From assembly GCF_003019675.1 (NCBI RefSeq), contig NZ_CP028105.1, forward strand, positions 1,504,282-1,568,281: 64,000 bases of DNA. Reading direction: 5' to 3'. The position numbers were made by a program, and so were the translations under genes. Positions 9,462-17,478 of the stretch are shown here, piece after piece; position 1 is the first letter of the stretch, and every line of letters starts with the position of its first letter. A model generated the notes under the pieces. The model was not told the DNA's origin and did not search any database. It was given only the letters and a program-made list of their open reading frames with translations. The stretch is from Fusobacterium ulcerans. Lineage in GTDB: Bacteria > Fusobacteriota > Fusobacteriia > Fusobacteriales > Fusobacteriaceae.

Positions 9462-12040
9462 GAAAATTAATTGTATTATATACTTTTTTTCTGATAGCTG
9501 TATTTAGTTATTCAATAGATATGGAAAATATTACTGATGGAAATATGGATTTACAGGTAAATAGAATAAAAGAAGAATTTTTTCCTCTCTATATAGATGA
9601 GTTGAAGGGGATTGGATATCTTCCTATGAAAGAGTTTCTTTATACTATAGAATTGAATGAGATAGAAGTGGATTTTCAAAATAAGATGATAAAGGGAATA
9701 CTTCCAGATAAAAGGAAAATTCAGTGGAAATTTGATTCAGACATATCGTTTATAGATAACGAAGAACTATATTTAGAGATTGAGCAGCTGAATAAAATTT
9801 TTCCAGTAAAAAATGTAAAATTCGATCTGGCTATGTTGAATATAAATATACAGTTTGATCTTAAAATTCCAGCTGACATACGATATGAGCAGGAACAAAA
9901 AAGAAGAGGTATGTCAAAAGGAGATAAAACAGGAAAAAAACATGAATATATAGATAATAAGAGTTTTTTTTCTCCAGGAGTTATTCAAGTAGAATATGAA
10001 AAAAATGATTTGGAGAAGAGCAGAGGAAGTTCATTGTCAGTGAATTACTCTACTCAGTTATTGTATGGTGAATTAGATGGGGAATTTAGTATTTTTGATG
10101 ACAGCAGAAAAAATAGAAAAAAATTTGAAGTAGAATCTTTATCATTAAATTATGAAGATGTAATGGATAAAAAAGATGTGATATTGGGAAGTTTTTATAT
10201 GAGAGTCCCATCTTTTTATGATGTGGAAACAGATATTAATGGAATAAGCATCTTAGATTCATCTTCAAGATATGATGTAACAGAAAAAAATGGAAATACA
10301 TTTGAAGGATATGCTCCTTCAGGTTCAGTTGTAGAATTATATAGAAATGGAATATTGATAGATTATCAAAATGCAGATAATCAAAGATATATTTTCAGAG
10401 ATATAAATACTCAATCTCTTACTGATAAATATTATATAAGAATATATAAAGATGATGGAACATACATACAGCAGGATATCTCCCTATGGCTTAATAACAA
10501 GACTCTTAATAAAAACCAATGGAGTTACAACATACAGAGCGGGAAGGTAGATAAAAAAGGCGATAATAACTTCTGGGGAACATTGAGATATGGAGTTAAT
10601 GATTTTGTTACAGTGGAAGCAGGATATTATGATTTAAAAGGAAAATCAGAAGAAAGATATAGATATAAAGAAAGAGCCTATGGAATATATCTCAGCTCTC
10701 CACCTATAAAATTTCCATTTTGGACAAATATCAACTGGTATGAAGATACAGAAAAGAATGATGGAACTCTTATCTGGGAATACAAGCAGAATTTTTATGA
10801 TTTCATTTTAGAGGGAAAAGGAGAAAAGTACAGCAAAAGAATAAGTCTGGAAGAAAATAAAGAGGAAAAATACAGAGCCAATATCAGAAAAAGTTTTGGA
10901 AGATTGAATGTTGGTGCTGGTTATGAAGTAGAGGTATCTAAAGGCAAATATTACAGAGACTACATAGCAAGTGTTGGATATAATAGGAGATATGTAAGTA
11001 ATAATATAGAATATCGTTTTCAGGAATATGAAGAGGATGAAAATAGAAACAAGCATTCTACAAGATTTCAGACAGGGATATCATATTTTGACAACTGGAA
11101 TATAACAGCAGAGATAGATATAAAGTACAATAATAAATGGGAAATGGATACTGATAAATATTCAGTGAAATTTATAAGACGTAATAATAATTACTACAGT
11201 AAAAAATATTTTGATCTCTCTTTAGGATTTACATATTCAGAAAAAGATGAAGATCATTTTAGAACAGAGGTATATGCAACAATTTATCTGGAAGATTTTG
11301 GACTGCCATTTTTTAATACTGAAGTTTCTTTTGAAGCTAATGACAGAAGAAGTGAGGATAGAAAAGTAGGAACAAAAATTAAAAAGATAATTGTGCTTGA
11401 AGATCTACAACGCAACAGTAAACTAAAAAATATTTCTAACTCATGGATAAGTGGAAAAGTTTATATAGATAATAATTCTAACTCAATATATGATGAGGGA
11501 GATGAACCTTTATCAGAGATAAAAGTAACTGTTTTAGGTAAGAGTGTAGAAACTGATGAAGATGGAAATTATCTGGTTGAAGATATTTCATCTAATAGTG
11601 AATTCAATGTCAAAGTAGATAGAACATATATTGATCCTCTTTTATATTATAATGAGGAGAAATACTATAAAATGATGCCATCTACAGGAATGCATATAGA
11701 TATTCCTTTCCAGAATACTATATCTTTAAGTGGAAATATAAAATTAGAAGGGGCAGATATTCCAGAGGATAAACTTCCATACATATATAATAAAATGAGA
11801 ATAACTATAAAAAAAGATGGAAAAGAGATAAAAACTTTAAAACCTGAATTTGATGGTTTTTTCATATTAGATGGTTTGATAGAGGGAGAATATGTTATGG
11901 AACTTTCTTCTAAAGATGAGCAATATAAACCTTTAAAAGATAAGATGGAACTGTCAATAAAACCAGAAGAAGCAGCAAATGGTGTTTTTGAAGTCGGTGA
12001 TTTGATCTTTATTAAGGAGGATCAAAATGAAAATATTTAA
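9458..12040 (+). CDS. Outer-membrane usher-like protein
   Basis: The 860-aa protein has a signal peptide (about residues 1-19), a periplasmic N-terminal region, then a long Tyr-rich stretch of alternating residues typical of an outer-membrane beta barrel, and a C-terminal periplasmic part. Within it, YAPSGSVVELYRNGILIDYQ near residues 286-305 matches the plug/Ig-like motif of PapC/FimD and related ushers ('G.AP.GS.VELYRNG.L'), followed by YYIRIYKDDG. Near residues 664-710 lies a SdrD/carboxypeptidase-regulatory-like beta domain (DNNSNSIYDEGDEPLSEI, EDGNYLVEDI). The length matches ushers (about 800-870 aa). The start is TTG, overlapping the preceding stop. Ushers secrete and polymerise chaperone-bound subunits; this is a divergent member, identified by motif and context. 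Confidence 0.7.
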   Translation: MRKLIVLYTFFLIAVFSYSIDMENITDGNMDLQVNRIKEEFFPLYIDELKGIGYLPMKEFLYTIELNEIEVDFQNKMIKGILPDKRKIQWKFDSDISFIDNEELYLEIEQLNKIFPVKNVKFDLAMLNINIQFDLKIPADIRYEQEQKRRGMSKGDKTGKKHEYIDNKSFFSPGVIQVEYEKNDLEKSRGSSLSVNYSTQLLYGELDGEFSIFDDSRKNRKKFEVESLSLNYEDVMDKKDVILGSFYMRVPSFYDVETDINGISILDSSSRYDVTEKNGNTFEGYAPSGSVVELYRNGILIDYQNADNQRYIFRDINTQSLTDKYYIRIYKDDGTYIQQDISLWLNNKTLNKNQWSYNIQSGKVDKKGDNNFWGTLRYGVNDFVTVEAGYYDLKGKSEERYRYKERAYGIYLSSPPIKFPFWTNINWYEDTEKNDGTLIWEYKQNFYDFILEGKGEKYSKRISLEENKEEKYRANIRKSFGRLNVGAGYEVEVSKGKYYRDYIASVGYNRRYVSNNIEYRFQEYEEDENRNKHSTRFQTGISYFDNWNITAEIDIKYNNKWEMDTDKYSVKFIRRNNNYYSKKYFDLSLGFTYSEKDEDHFRTEVYATIYLEDFGLPFFNTEVSFEANDRRSEDRKVGTKIKKIIVLEDLQRNSKLKNISNSWISGKVYIDNNSNSIYDEGDEPLSEIKVTVLGKSVETDEDGNYLVEDISSNSEFNVKVDRTYIDPLLYYNEEKYYKMMPSTGMHIDIPFQNTISLSGNIKLEGADIPEDKLPYIYNKMRITIKKDGKEIKTLKPEFDGFFILDGLIEGEYVMELSSKDEQYKPLKDKMELSIKPEEAANGVFEVGDLIFIKEDQNENI

Positions 12041-12461
12041 ATATTTTTTCTTGTTCTGTTTATTATTTAAATTTTCATACGGGGTATATCAAAATACTAA
12101 TTCAGAGAAAATGAAGGCGGAATCAGAAGTTGCATTAAAAGGTCTGATAATAGAGATGAAAGGAATAGAAGAAGAGGTTCCTACCAAGATTGAATTGACT
12201 TTTTCACAGGAAGGTACAGATGTCGAACTTGTATTTAATCATGACAATGTAGAACTGTCAAGTGATGGTAATAGTTTAGTAAATATAGGTATTTCAAAAG
12301 GTGGAGGAGAAAATTCTAAATCAGTATTCAATATCACTTTTAAAAGCAAAAAATTGAAAGATAGTGAAATTGAACTTTTAAAAAGCGGAAAATCTATATT
12401 AGAAGATACTCCAAATAATGAGGAAATGAAAATAATAAGACTGACAGCAATATACAGATAG
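12027..12461 (+). CDS. Exported protein, probable fibre subunit
   Basis: A 144-aa protein whose start overlaps the last 14 bp of the usher gene, with AAGGAGG before the ATG. It has a signal peptide of about 18 residues (FFLFCLLFKFSYG) and a beta-rich mature part ending in IIRLTAIYR, the C-terminal strand shared by the subunits of the locus. No lipobox, sortase motif or catalytic motif is visible. A minor subunit is inferred from position and the C-terminus. Confidence 0.5.
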   Translation: MKIFKYFFLFCLLFKFSYGVYQNTNSEKMKAESEVALKGLIIEMKGIEEEVPTKIELTFSQEGTDVELVFNHDNVELSSDGNSLVNIGISKGGGENSKSVFNITFKSKKLKDSEIELLKSGKSILEDTPNNEEMKIIRLTAIYR

Positions 12462-12468
12462 GAGGAAA

Positions 12469-12864
12469 ATGAAAAAAATAATTTTGCCATTTATTATATT
12501 TCTTACAATTACAATTTATTCAAGTGAAAGAGCAAGTTTCAGAGCAACAGCTGTATATGAAGTAAAATCTCCTATCACAATAATTTCTAACAGAAGTGAT
12601 ATTAATTTTGGAATCCTTCTGGATGGACAGAAAGGAATAGTATCAGGACATACATTAACGCTTGAAGGGACAGGAGATATGAATTTGAAATACACTCTGA
12701 ATGTTTCTCAAAGTGATATAGGGCTTGAAATTGTAGAAAAAAACAAAACAACTAAAAGTGAGGGCATAGTCTATGAGTATGAATATACATGGGATACTCA
12801 AAAGAGTAAGATAAAAAATTTAAAAGGAACAGTAATAACATTTACAGCCTCATATACAGAATAA
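12469..12864 (+). CDS. Exported protein, probable fibre tip or minor subunit
   Basis: This 131-aa protein, 7 bp after the previous gene, has a signal peptide of about 17 residues and a beta-rich domain with SPITIISNRSDINFGILLDG, very like the presumed major subunit's ITITSTEETIEFGRVLV segment (DUF4402-like pattern). It ends in VITFTASYTE. It is the last gene of the locus. Being last and after the usher, it may be a tip or anchor subunit, but that is only a guess from order. Confidence 0.5.
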   Translation: MKKIILPFIIFLTITIYSSERASFRATAVYEVKSPITIISNRSDINFGILLDGQKGIVSGHTLTLEGTGDMNLKYTLNVSQSDIGLEIVEKNKTTKSEGIVYEYEYTWDTQKSKIKNLKGTVITFTASYTE

Positions 12865-12917
12865 AATATTTTTTAATATAACTCACTCTAGCGGAAAAAC
12901 TATTATAATGTTAAAAT

Positions 12918-12953
12918 AAAGAGGAAGGCTCAAAGGCTGACCTCTTTTTATTT
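12918..12953 (+). terminator. Probable terminator after the usher locus
   Basis: AAAGAGG (12918-12924) pairs with CCTCTTT (12941-12947) around a 16-nt loop and is followed by a T-rich run. The stem is short, so the call is moderate. Confidence 0.5.
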
Positions 12954-12987
12954 TTTGAAAGAGAAGTACTTAATATAAGGGGGAAAA

Positions 12988-13467
12988 ATGGATATAATAA
13001 TAAGAACAGTAAAATTGGAAGATATAGAAAGCATAAATGCTTTGTACAAAGAAGTTGATGAACTTCATTTGAAAAAATATCCAGAACTTTTTAAGAAAGC
13101 AGAAGAGGAAGGAAGACCTGTTGAGTATATAAAGAGTATTATTGCAACTCCATATAGGGAAATATTTGTAGCTGAACGTGGGGGAGAGATAGCAGGGATA
13201 GCAGAAGTAATGGTAACTAAAAACCAGCCTTTTCCAGTAAAAGTGGATATGCAATGGGTAGCATTGGATAATCTTGTAGTAAGTGAAAAATTTAAAGGAA
13301 GAGGAATAGGAAGTATGTTGGTAGATTGTGTAATAGACTGGGCAAGAGATTGGAATATAAATAGAGTAGAGCTTAAAGTTTATGAGCAAAATTTTGAAGC
13401 TTTATCTTTTTATGAGGCCAAAGGATTTGAAACACTTAATAGAACAATGTTTTTAAATATAGAATAA
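12988..13467 (+). CDS. GNAT family N-acetyltransferase
   Basis: The 159-aa protein has the GNAT fold order: an N-terminal strand-helix (IIIRTVKLEDIESINALYKEV), the central strands with IAGIAEVMV, and motif A LVVSEKFKGRGIGSMLVDCV near residues 95-114, the acetyl-CoA pyrophosphate loop. The closing VYEQNFEALSFYEAKGF motif B is present. The substrate cannot be told from sequence. It is 9 bp before the TPR gene and likely cotranscribed with it. Confidence 0.9.
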   Translation: MDIIIRTVKLEDIESINALYKEVDELHLKKYPELFKKAEEEGRPVEYIKSIIATPYREIFVAERGGEIAGIAEVMVTKNQPFPVKVDMQWVALDNLVVSEKFKGRGIGSMLVDCVIDWARDWNINRVELKVYEQNFEALSFYEAKGFETLNRTMFLNIE

Positions 13468-13476
13468 GGAGGAAAA

Positions 13477-15321
13477 ATGGAAGATTTAAAAAGCAGAGTA
13501 GATGAACTTTTAGAAAATCAGGAATATGATAAGGCTCTTGAGCTCCTTACAGAAAATGAAATAAATGGGGAAGCAGATATATGGACTAATTCAACAACAG
13601 GGTGGATACTTGGAAAATTAGGAAGAAGAGAGGAAGCTCTTGAATACTTGAGAAAAGTAGAGGGAGAAGAGGAAGAGAATCCATGGTTGTGTTGTGAAAT
13701 AGGTTGGAATCTAGGAGCTTTAGGAAAGAGCAAAGAAGCATTATATTATCTAAATAGAGCTAAAGAATTGGGAAGAGATGATGTATGGATCAATAGTGAA
13801 TTAGGTTGGAATATGGGGAGATTAGATAGAAATGAAGAGGCAGTGTATTATCTAAACAGAGCCAAAGAACTGGGAAGAGATGATAACTGGATATTTGAAG
13901 AGTTAGGTTGGAATCTAGGTATACTGAAAAAATATGAAGAGGCTCTTGAGAATCTTATTATATCAGAGAAAATGAGAGAACCCGATGCATGGACTAATTC
14001 ACAAATAGGTTGGAATTTAGGAAAAATGGGAAGAGATGAAGAAGCTGTTGCTTATTTACAAAAAGCAGTTGATCAAGGAAGAGATGATGCATGGGTTTAC
14101 TCTACTCTTGCATGGAATCTAGGTAAGTTGGAAAAAAATAAAGAAGCTCTTGAATATCTTTTAAAAGCTAAAGACTTAGGAAGAGATGATGAATGGCTTA
14201 ATAGTGAAATAGGATGGAATTATGACAGAATAGATCAGTATGAAAAAGCTTATGAATATTTGAAAAAAGTAGAAGATATGGGTAGGAGTGATGCCTGGTT
14301 CTTTAGAGAATATGGATGGTGTATAGGTAGGCTGGAAGGAGACAGGGAGGAAGAAGCTCTGAAATATCTAATGAAGGCTGAAGAACTTGAGGAAGCTGAC
14401 TCGTGGCTGAATACAGAAATAGGTTGGAATCTAGGAAAATTAGGTAAAAATGAAGAAGCTATTGAGAGATTGAAAAAAGCAGAGAAACAAGGAGATACAA
14501 GCAGATGGTTGTATAGAGAGATTGCATGGAACCTTGGAAGAGCTAAAAAACCAAAAGAAGCTTTGGAGTACCTAAGAAAAGCAGAAGATAAAGATAATTT
14601 AACTCCTTGGATTTGTACAGAATTTGCATGGAACTTAGGAAAATTAGGGGAAGTGGAAGAGGCTATATTCTATTTGAGAAAGGCTAAAGAATTAGGAAGA
14701 GACGATGCTTGGGTTAATAGAGAATTAGGATGGAATTTAGGAAAACAAGATAAATACAAAGAAGCTCTAGAGTGTTTGAGAAAGGCTGAAAAAATAGAGG
14801 AAGATCCAGACGCATGGCTGTATAGAGAAATAGGCTGGAATCTTGGTATGCTTGATGAGTTTAAAGAAGCTTTGGAATATTTGAGAAAAGCAGAAGAAAT
14901 GGAAGAAGCAGATGATTGGTTAAATTCACAAATAGGTTGGAATCTTGGAGAACAGGATAAATATGTGGAAGCTATGGTGTATATAGAAAGAGCTATGAAA
15001 CAAGGAAGAGATGATGCTTGGATAAATGGAGAGTATGGATGGCTTTTATCTAAACTGAATAAATATGAGGAAGCTTTGGAGTACTTTAAGAAAGCAGAAG
15101 CGGAAAAAGAACCATCTGACTGGCTTTTAGGACAACTTGGAGATGTACATAAAGAGCTTGGAAAATATGAATTAGCTTTAGAATACTACAAAAAACTTGA
15201 AGAGGCAGACCCAGAAGATTCAAATAATCTTTCAAATATAGCTGATGTACTTACAAAACTTGAAAGAAGTGAAGAGGCTGTGGAATACTATAAAAAGAGT
15301 GAAAAAAAAACGGCAGAATAG
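13477..15321 (+). CDS. Long TPR-repeat protein (first frame)
   Basis: A 614-aa protein made almost wholly of about 17 tetratricopeptide repeats of 34-36 residues. Most carry a distinctive GWNLGKLGK..EALEYL core with a conserved Trp pair, spaced by acidic/Arg linkers such as LGRDDAW. No signal peptide or membrane helix is visible, so it is probably cytoplasmic and acts as a protein-binding scaffold; the partner is unknown. The frame stops at 15319, right after a run of nine A (15302-15310), yet two more TPR units follow in the -1 frame up to 15575. The stop is thus probably a frame break rather than the natural end. Confidence 0.85.
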   Translation: MEDLKSRVDELLENQEYDKALELLTENEINGEADIWTNSTTGWILGKLGRREEALEYLRKVEGEEEENPWLCCEIGWNLGALGKSKEALYYLNRAKELGRDDVWINSELGWNMGRLDRNEEAVYYLNRAKELGRDDNWIFEELGWNLGILKKYEEALENLIISEKMREPDAWTNSQIGWNLGKMGRDEEAVAYLQKAVDQGRDDAWVYSTLAWNLGKLEKNKEALEYLLKAKDLGRDDEWLNSEIGWNYDRIDQYEKAYEYLKKVEDMGRSDAWFFREYGWCIGRLEGDREEEALKYLMKAEELEEADSWLNTEIGWNLGKLGKNEEAIERLKKAEKQGDTSRWLYREIAWNLGRAKKPKEALEYLRKAEDKDNLTPWICTEFAWNLGKLGEVEEAIFYLRKAKELGRDDAWVNRELGWNLGKQDKYKEALECLRKAEKIEEDPDAWLYREIGWNLGMLDEFKEALEYLRKAEEMEEADDWLNSQIGWNLGEQDKYVEAMVYIERAMKQGRDDAWINGEYGWLLSKLNKYEEALEYFKKAEAEKEPSDWLLGQLGDVHKELGKYELALEYYKKLEEADPEDSNNLSNIADVLTKLERSEEAVEYYKKSEKKTAE

Positions 15322-15575
15322 AAAATTACAGTCTGGCTGCCAATTATGAAAAAACAGGCGATTATGAAAATGCAGCAAAGTACTATCATAAGGTAATTAC
15401 AGAAGAAAATAGAAGAGATACATGGATATATAAAAAAGCAGGAGCAGCTTTTAAAAAAACAAGAAGATATGCAGAAGCTTTAGATTGCTATAAAAAAGCT
15501 AAAGAATTTAATGGAAAGAGCAGCTCTAAAGAAATAGATGCTGAAATAGCATGGCTTGAAAGAAAAATAAAATAA
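15303..15575 (+). pseudogene. C-terminal TPR extension in the -1 frame
   Basis: From the A tract at 15302-15310 the -1 frame stays open to TAA at 15573-15575 and reads ENYSLAANYEKTGDYENAA.. and GAAFKKTRRYAEALDCYKKA, two plain TPR units that continue the upstream gene. There is no SD or start codon of its own, so it is not a separate gene. The junction offers a slippery A-AAA-AAA, followed two bases later by GGCAG (15312-15316) that can pair with CTGCC (15337-15341). It may be a programmed -1 shift, slippage-based variation, a real mutation, or a homopolymer miscount; the sequence cannot decide. Confidence 0.75.
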
Positions 15576-15600
15576 AAATGATTTTATATGTATAAAAATA

Positions 15601-15629
15601 TTGTAAAAATGCTCCAAAAAAGATAAAAT
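15601..15629 (+). promoter_or_regulatory. Possible promoter of the FUSC exporter gene
   Basis: TTGTAA and TAAAAT are separated by 17 bp, about 110 bp before the next gene. Confidence 0.4.
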
Positions 15630-15739
15630 AGTTTAGAATATATTTAAGATATATTTATTATTAAAAAAAGAAAAGGCAAAACAAATTCATGTCTTGGGGA
15701 GAGCTGACATGATTTTGGCTGAGTAATCTGAGGAGAACT

Positions 15740-16798
15740 ATGGTAGAAAAAAATGTCAGGATACTGAAAAGAGCATTTTTAGTATCTATAGCAGTTGCGA
15801 TATCCATATGGGTATGCAATTATTTTAACCTTTCTCACTTCTATGCTGGGATAGGAGCTTTAAATGTATCAGATCTGAATGATTCGAAAACTAGAAGACA
15901 GGCTTATGAAAGAGTTATGACTACTTTATTTGGAGGAGCTATAGCAGTTGCTATATGTTATATGGGATTTCAAGAAAATCTTGTTATGTATATTCTTGGA
16001 TTATGTATAGTGTGCTGTTTCAATGAAATAGTGATGAGAGTTCCGTCATCTGTAGGATGTATAGCTTTTACATATATCATGCTCAATGTAGATCCAGAAC
16101 GAACTCCAATTGGATATCTTATGGAGAGAGTAATTGGAACTTTTGCTGGGGTAGCAGCTATATCAATTGTTATTACACTCTATAATGTATTTTTTAATAA
16201 GGAAGAACTTAAAAACAAGGTGCCTCCAATGCCTAAGGCAGATTTGAAAAAACAAATAATGAGAGGATTGGAACCTGGGATGGCTGTTATTTTAGGACTG
16301 GCATCTATAAAATTTATCAATCACTTTTTTGATCCAATATACATAACTAACTATACTCTTTATTATTGTGCTCTTGCTATTGTAGTTCCTTTCAGGCTTG
16401 AATGGGATGAATTACTTTTAAGGACGAAAGAAAGATTTTTGAGTACTGTGTTTGGAGGATTTGTTGCTTTTGCATTTTATTTCTCTGGCTTCCGAGGAAC
16501 CTTTTGGTGTTCTATAGGGATAATAGTGGTGGTGGTAATAACAGAAATAATAGTGAAAGTACCAGCTTCTCTAGGTGGAATAGTATTTATGTTTATCATG
16601 GTAAATATGAAAAAACCTGGGATGACTCCTATGCTTTATTATACTAATAGAGTGTATGGAACAGCTGTTGGAGTAATAACTATCATTTTATTCTCATATA
16701 TTTTTAATAAGGTTGTGGAAAAATATAAAAAACCTAAAAAGAATAATGAAAAAATGAATGATGGAAACAATGAAGTGTTTAAAGGAGATGTAGAATGA
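15740..16798 (+). CDS. FUSC/aromatic acid exporter-like membrane protein
   Basis: A 352-aa membrane protein built as a duplication: each half has three or four hydrophobic helices and a motif such as KTRRQAYERVMTTLFGGAIA (first half, about residues 50-69) and RTKERFLSTVFGGFVAFAF (second half, about residues 231-249). This 'R...ER...T..GG..A' pattern belongs to the FUSC/ArAE family of putative efflux proteins (relatives of AaeB and YqjA-type ArAE_1). The C-terminus is a short charged tail. The cargo is unknown. Its last 4 bp overlap the YhcH-family gene (ATGA), so the two are translationally linked. Confidence 0.8.
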   Translation: MVEKNVRILKRAFLVSIAVAISIWVCNYFNLSHFYAGIGALNVSDLNDSKTRRQAYERVMTTLFGGAIAVAICYMGFQENLVMYILGLCIVCCFNEIVMRVPSSVGCIAFTYIMLNVDPERTPIGYLMERVIGTFAGVAAISIVITLYNVFFNKEELKNKVPPMPKADLKKQIMRGLEPGMAVILGLASIKFINHFFDPIYITNYTLYYCALAIVVPFRLEWDELLLRTKERFLSTVFGGFVAFAFYFSGFRGTFWCSIGIIVVVVITEIIVKVPASLGGIVFMFIMVNMKKPGMTPMLYYTNRVYGTAVGVITIILFSYIFNKVVEKYKKPKKNNEKMNDGNNEVFKGDVE

Positions 16799-17250
16799 TA
16801 TTTGATACTTTAAAAAATCTAAAAGACTATAAAGGAATGTCTGCTAATTTTGACAGAGCTGTAGAAAGTATTTTAGCTGGAGATTATCTGGAAGCTTCAG
16901 AAGGAAGACATGATATAGATGGAGATAATGTATATTTCAATGTACAAGAAAATTTACTAACTAGAGAAGTAAATGAAACTTGTTTTGAGAGTCACCAAAA
17001 ATATATAGATATTCAATTAATAGTTGATGGAGAAGAAAATTTTGGTTATTCGGCAAGAGAAACATTGAAAGAGAGAAATAACTATGATTCAGAAAAAGAT
17101 TATGATCATTTAGATGGAGAAATAGAAGTGATGTGTAAAATGTCAAAAGATAGATTTATTCTTTTTCTTCCACTGGAACCTCATATGCCATGTTTAAAAG
17201 TTGGAGAGAAGAAAAAAATAAAAAAAGCTGTGTATAAAATAAAAGTTTAA
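16795..17250 (+). CDS. YhcH/YjgK/YiaL family protein
   Basis: The 151-aa protein matches the DUF386 family, seen in FESHQKYIDIQLIVDGEENFGY (central His/Tyr-rich strand) and the C-terminal PLEPHMPCLKVGE with the metal-binding His. Family members (NanQ/YhcH, YiaL, EbgC) are cupin-like small proteins linked to sugar-acid and sialic-acid metabolism; NanQ is reported to speed anomer conversion of sialic acid. Here it is coupled to a FUSC-type exporter gene rather than to a nan cluster, so the substrate is uncertain. Confidence 0.85.
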   Translation: MIFDTLKNLKDYKGMSANFDRAVESILAGDYLEASEGRHDIDGDNVYFNVQENLLTREVNETCFESHQKYIDIQLIVDGEENFGYSARETLKERNNYDSEKDYDHLDGEIEVMCKMSKDRFILFLPLEPHMPCLKVGEKKKIKKAVYKIKV

Positions 17251-17264
17251 TTGATAAAAAACCG

Positions 17265-17299
17265 AAACTGCTTGAATAAAATCAGGCAGTTTTTTTTAT
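17265..17299 (+). terminator. Rho-independent terminator
   Basis: An 11-bp stem (17265-17275 with 17282-17292, one G-U pair) with a 6-nt loop is followed by a long T run. Confidence 0.9.
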
Positions 17300-17370
17300 T
17301 GCCTCAAATTCCTTTCTTTTTTCTTTAAATGAATTATTTTCATATTATTTGTTTTTAAATATTATCAAAA

Positions 17371-17390
17371 AACAACAAAAAACAACAAAA
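17371..17390 (+). promoter_or_regulatory. Tandem repeat, candidate DeoR-type operator
   Basis: Two exact copies of AACAACAAAA lie head to tail just upstream of the -35 box at 17405. The same pair, with one change, lies at 20778-20797 in front of the symporter-deoR unit. A/C-rich short direct repeats are typical of DeoR-family operators, and a DeoR gene lies at 22239. Confidence 0.5.
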
Positions 17391-17404
17391 ATACAAAAAA
17401 TAAC

Positions 17405-17433
17405 TTGAAAAAACATTTTTCTTGTGATATATT
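17405..17433 (+). promoter_or_regulatory. Promoter of the MFS-isomerase-yitT unit
   Basis: TTGAAA and TATATT are spaced 17 bp, about 45 bp before the MFS start codon. Confidence 0.65.
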
Positions 17434-17478
17434 TACAAATATAAAGAAAATAAAATTATTTAAGGAGAAAGATGAAAA

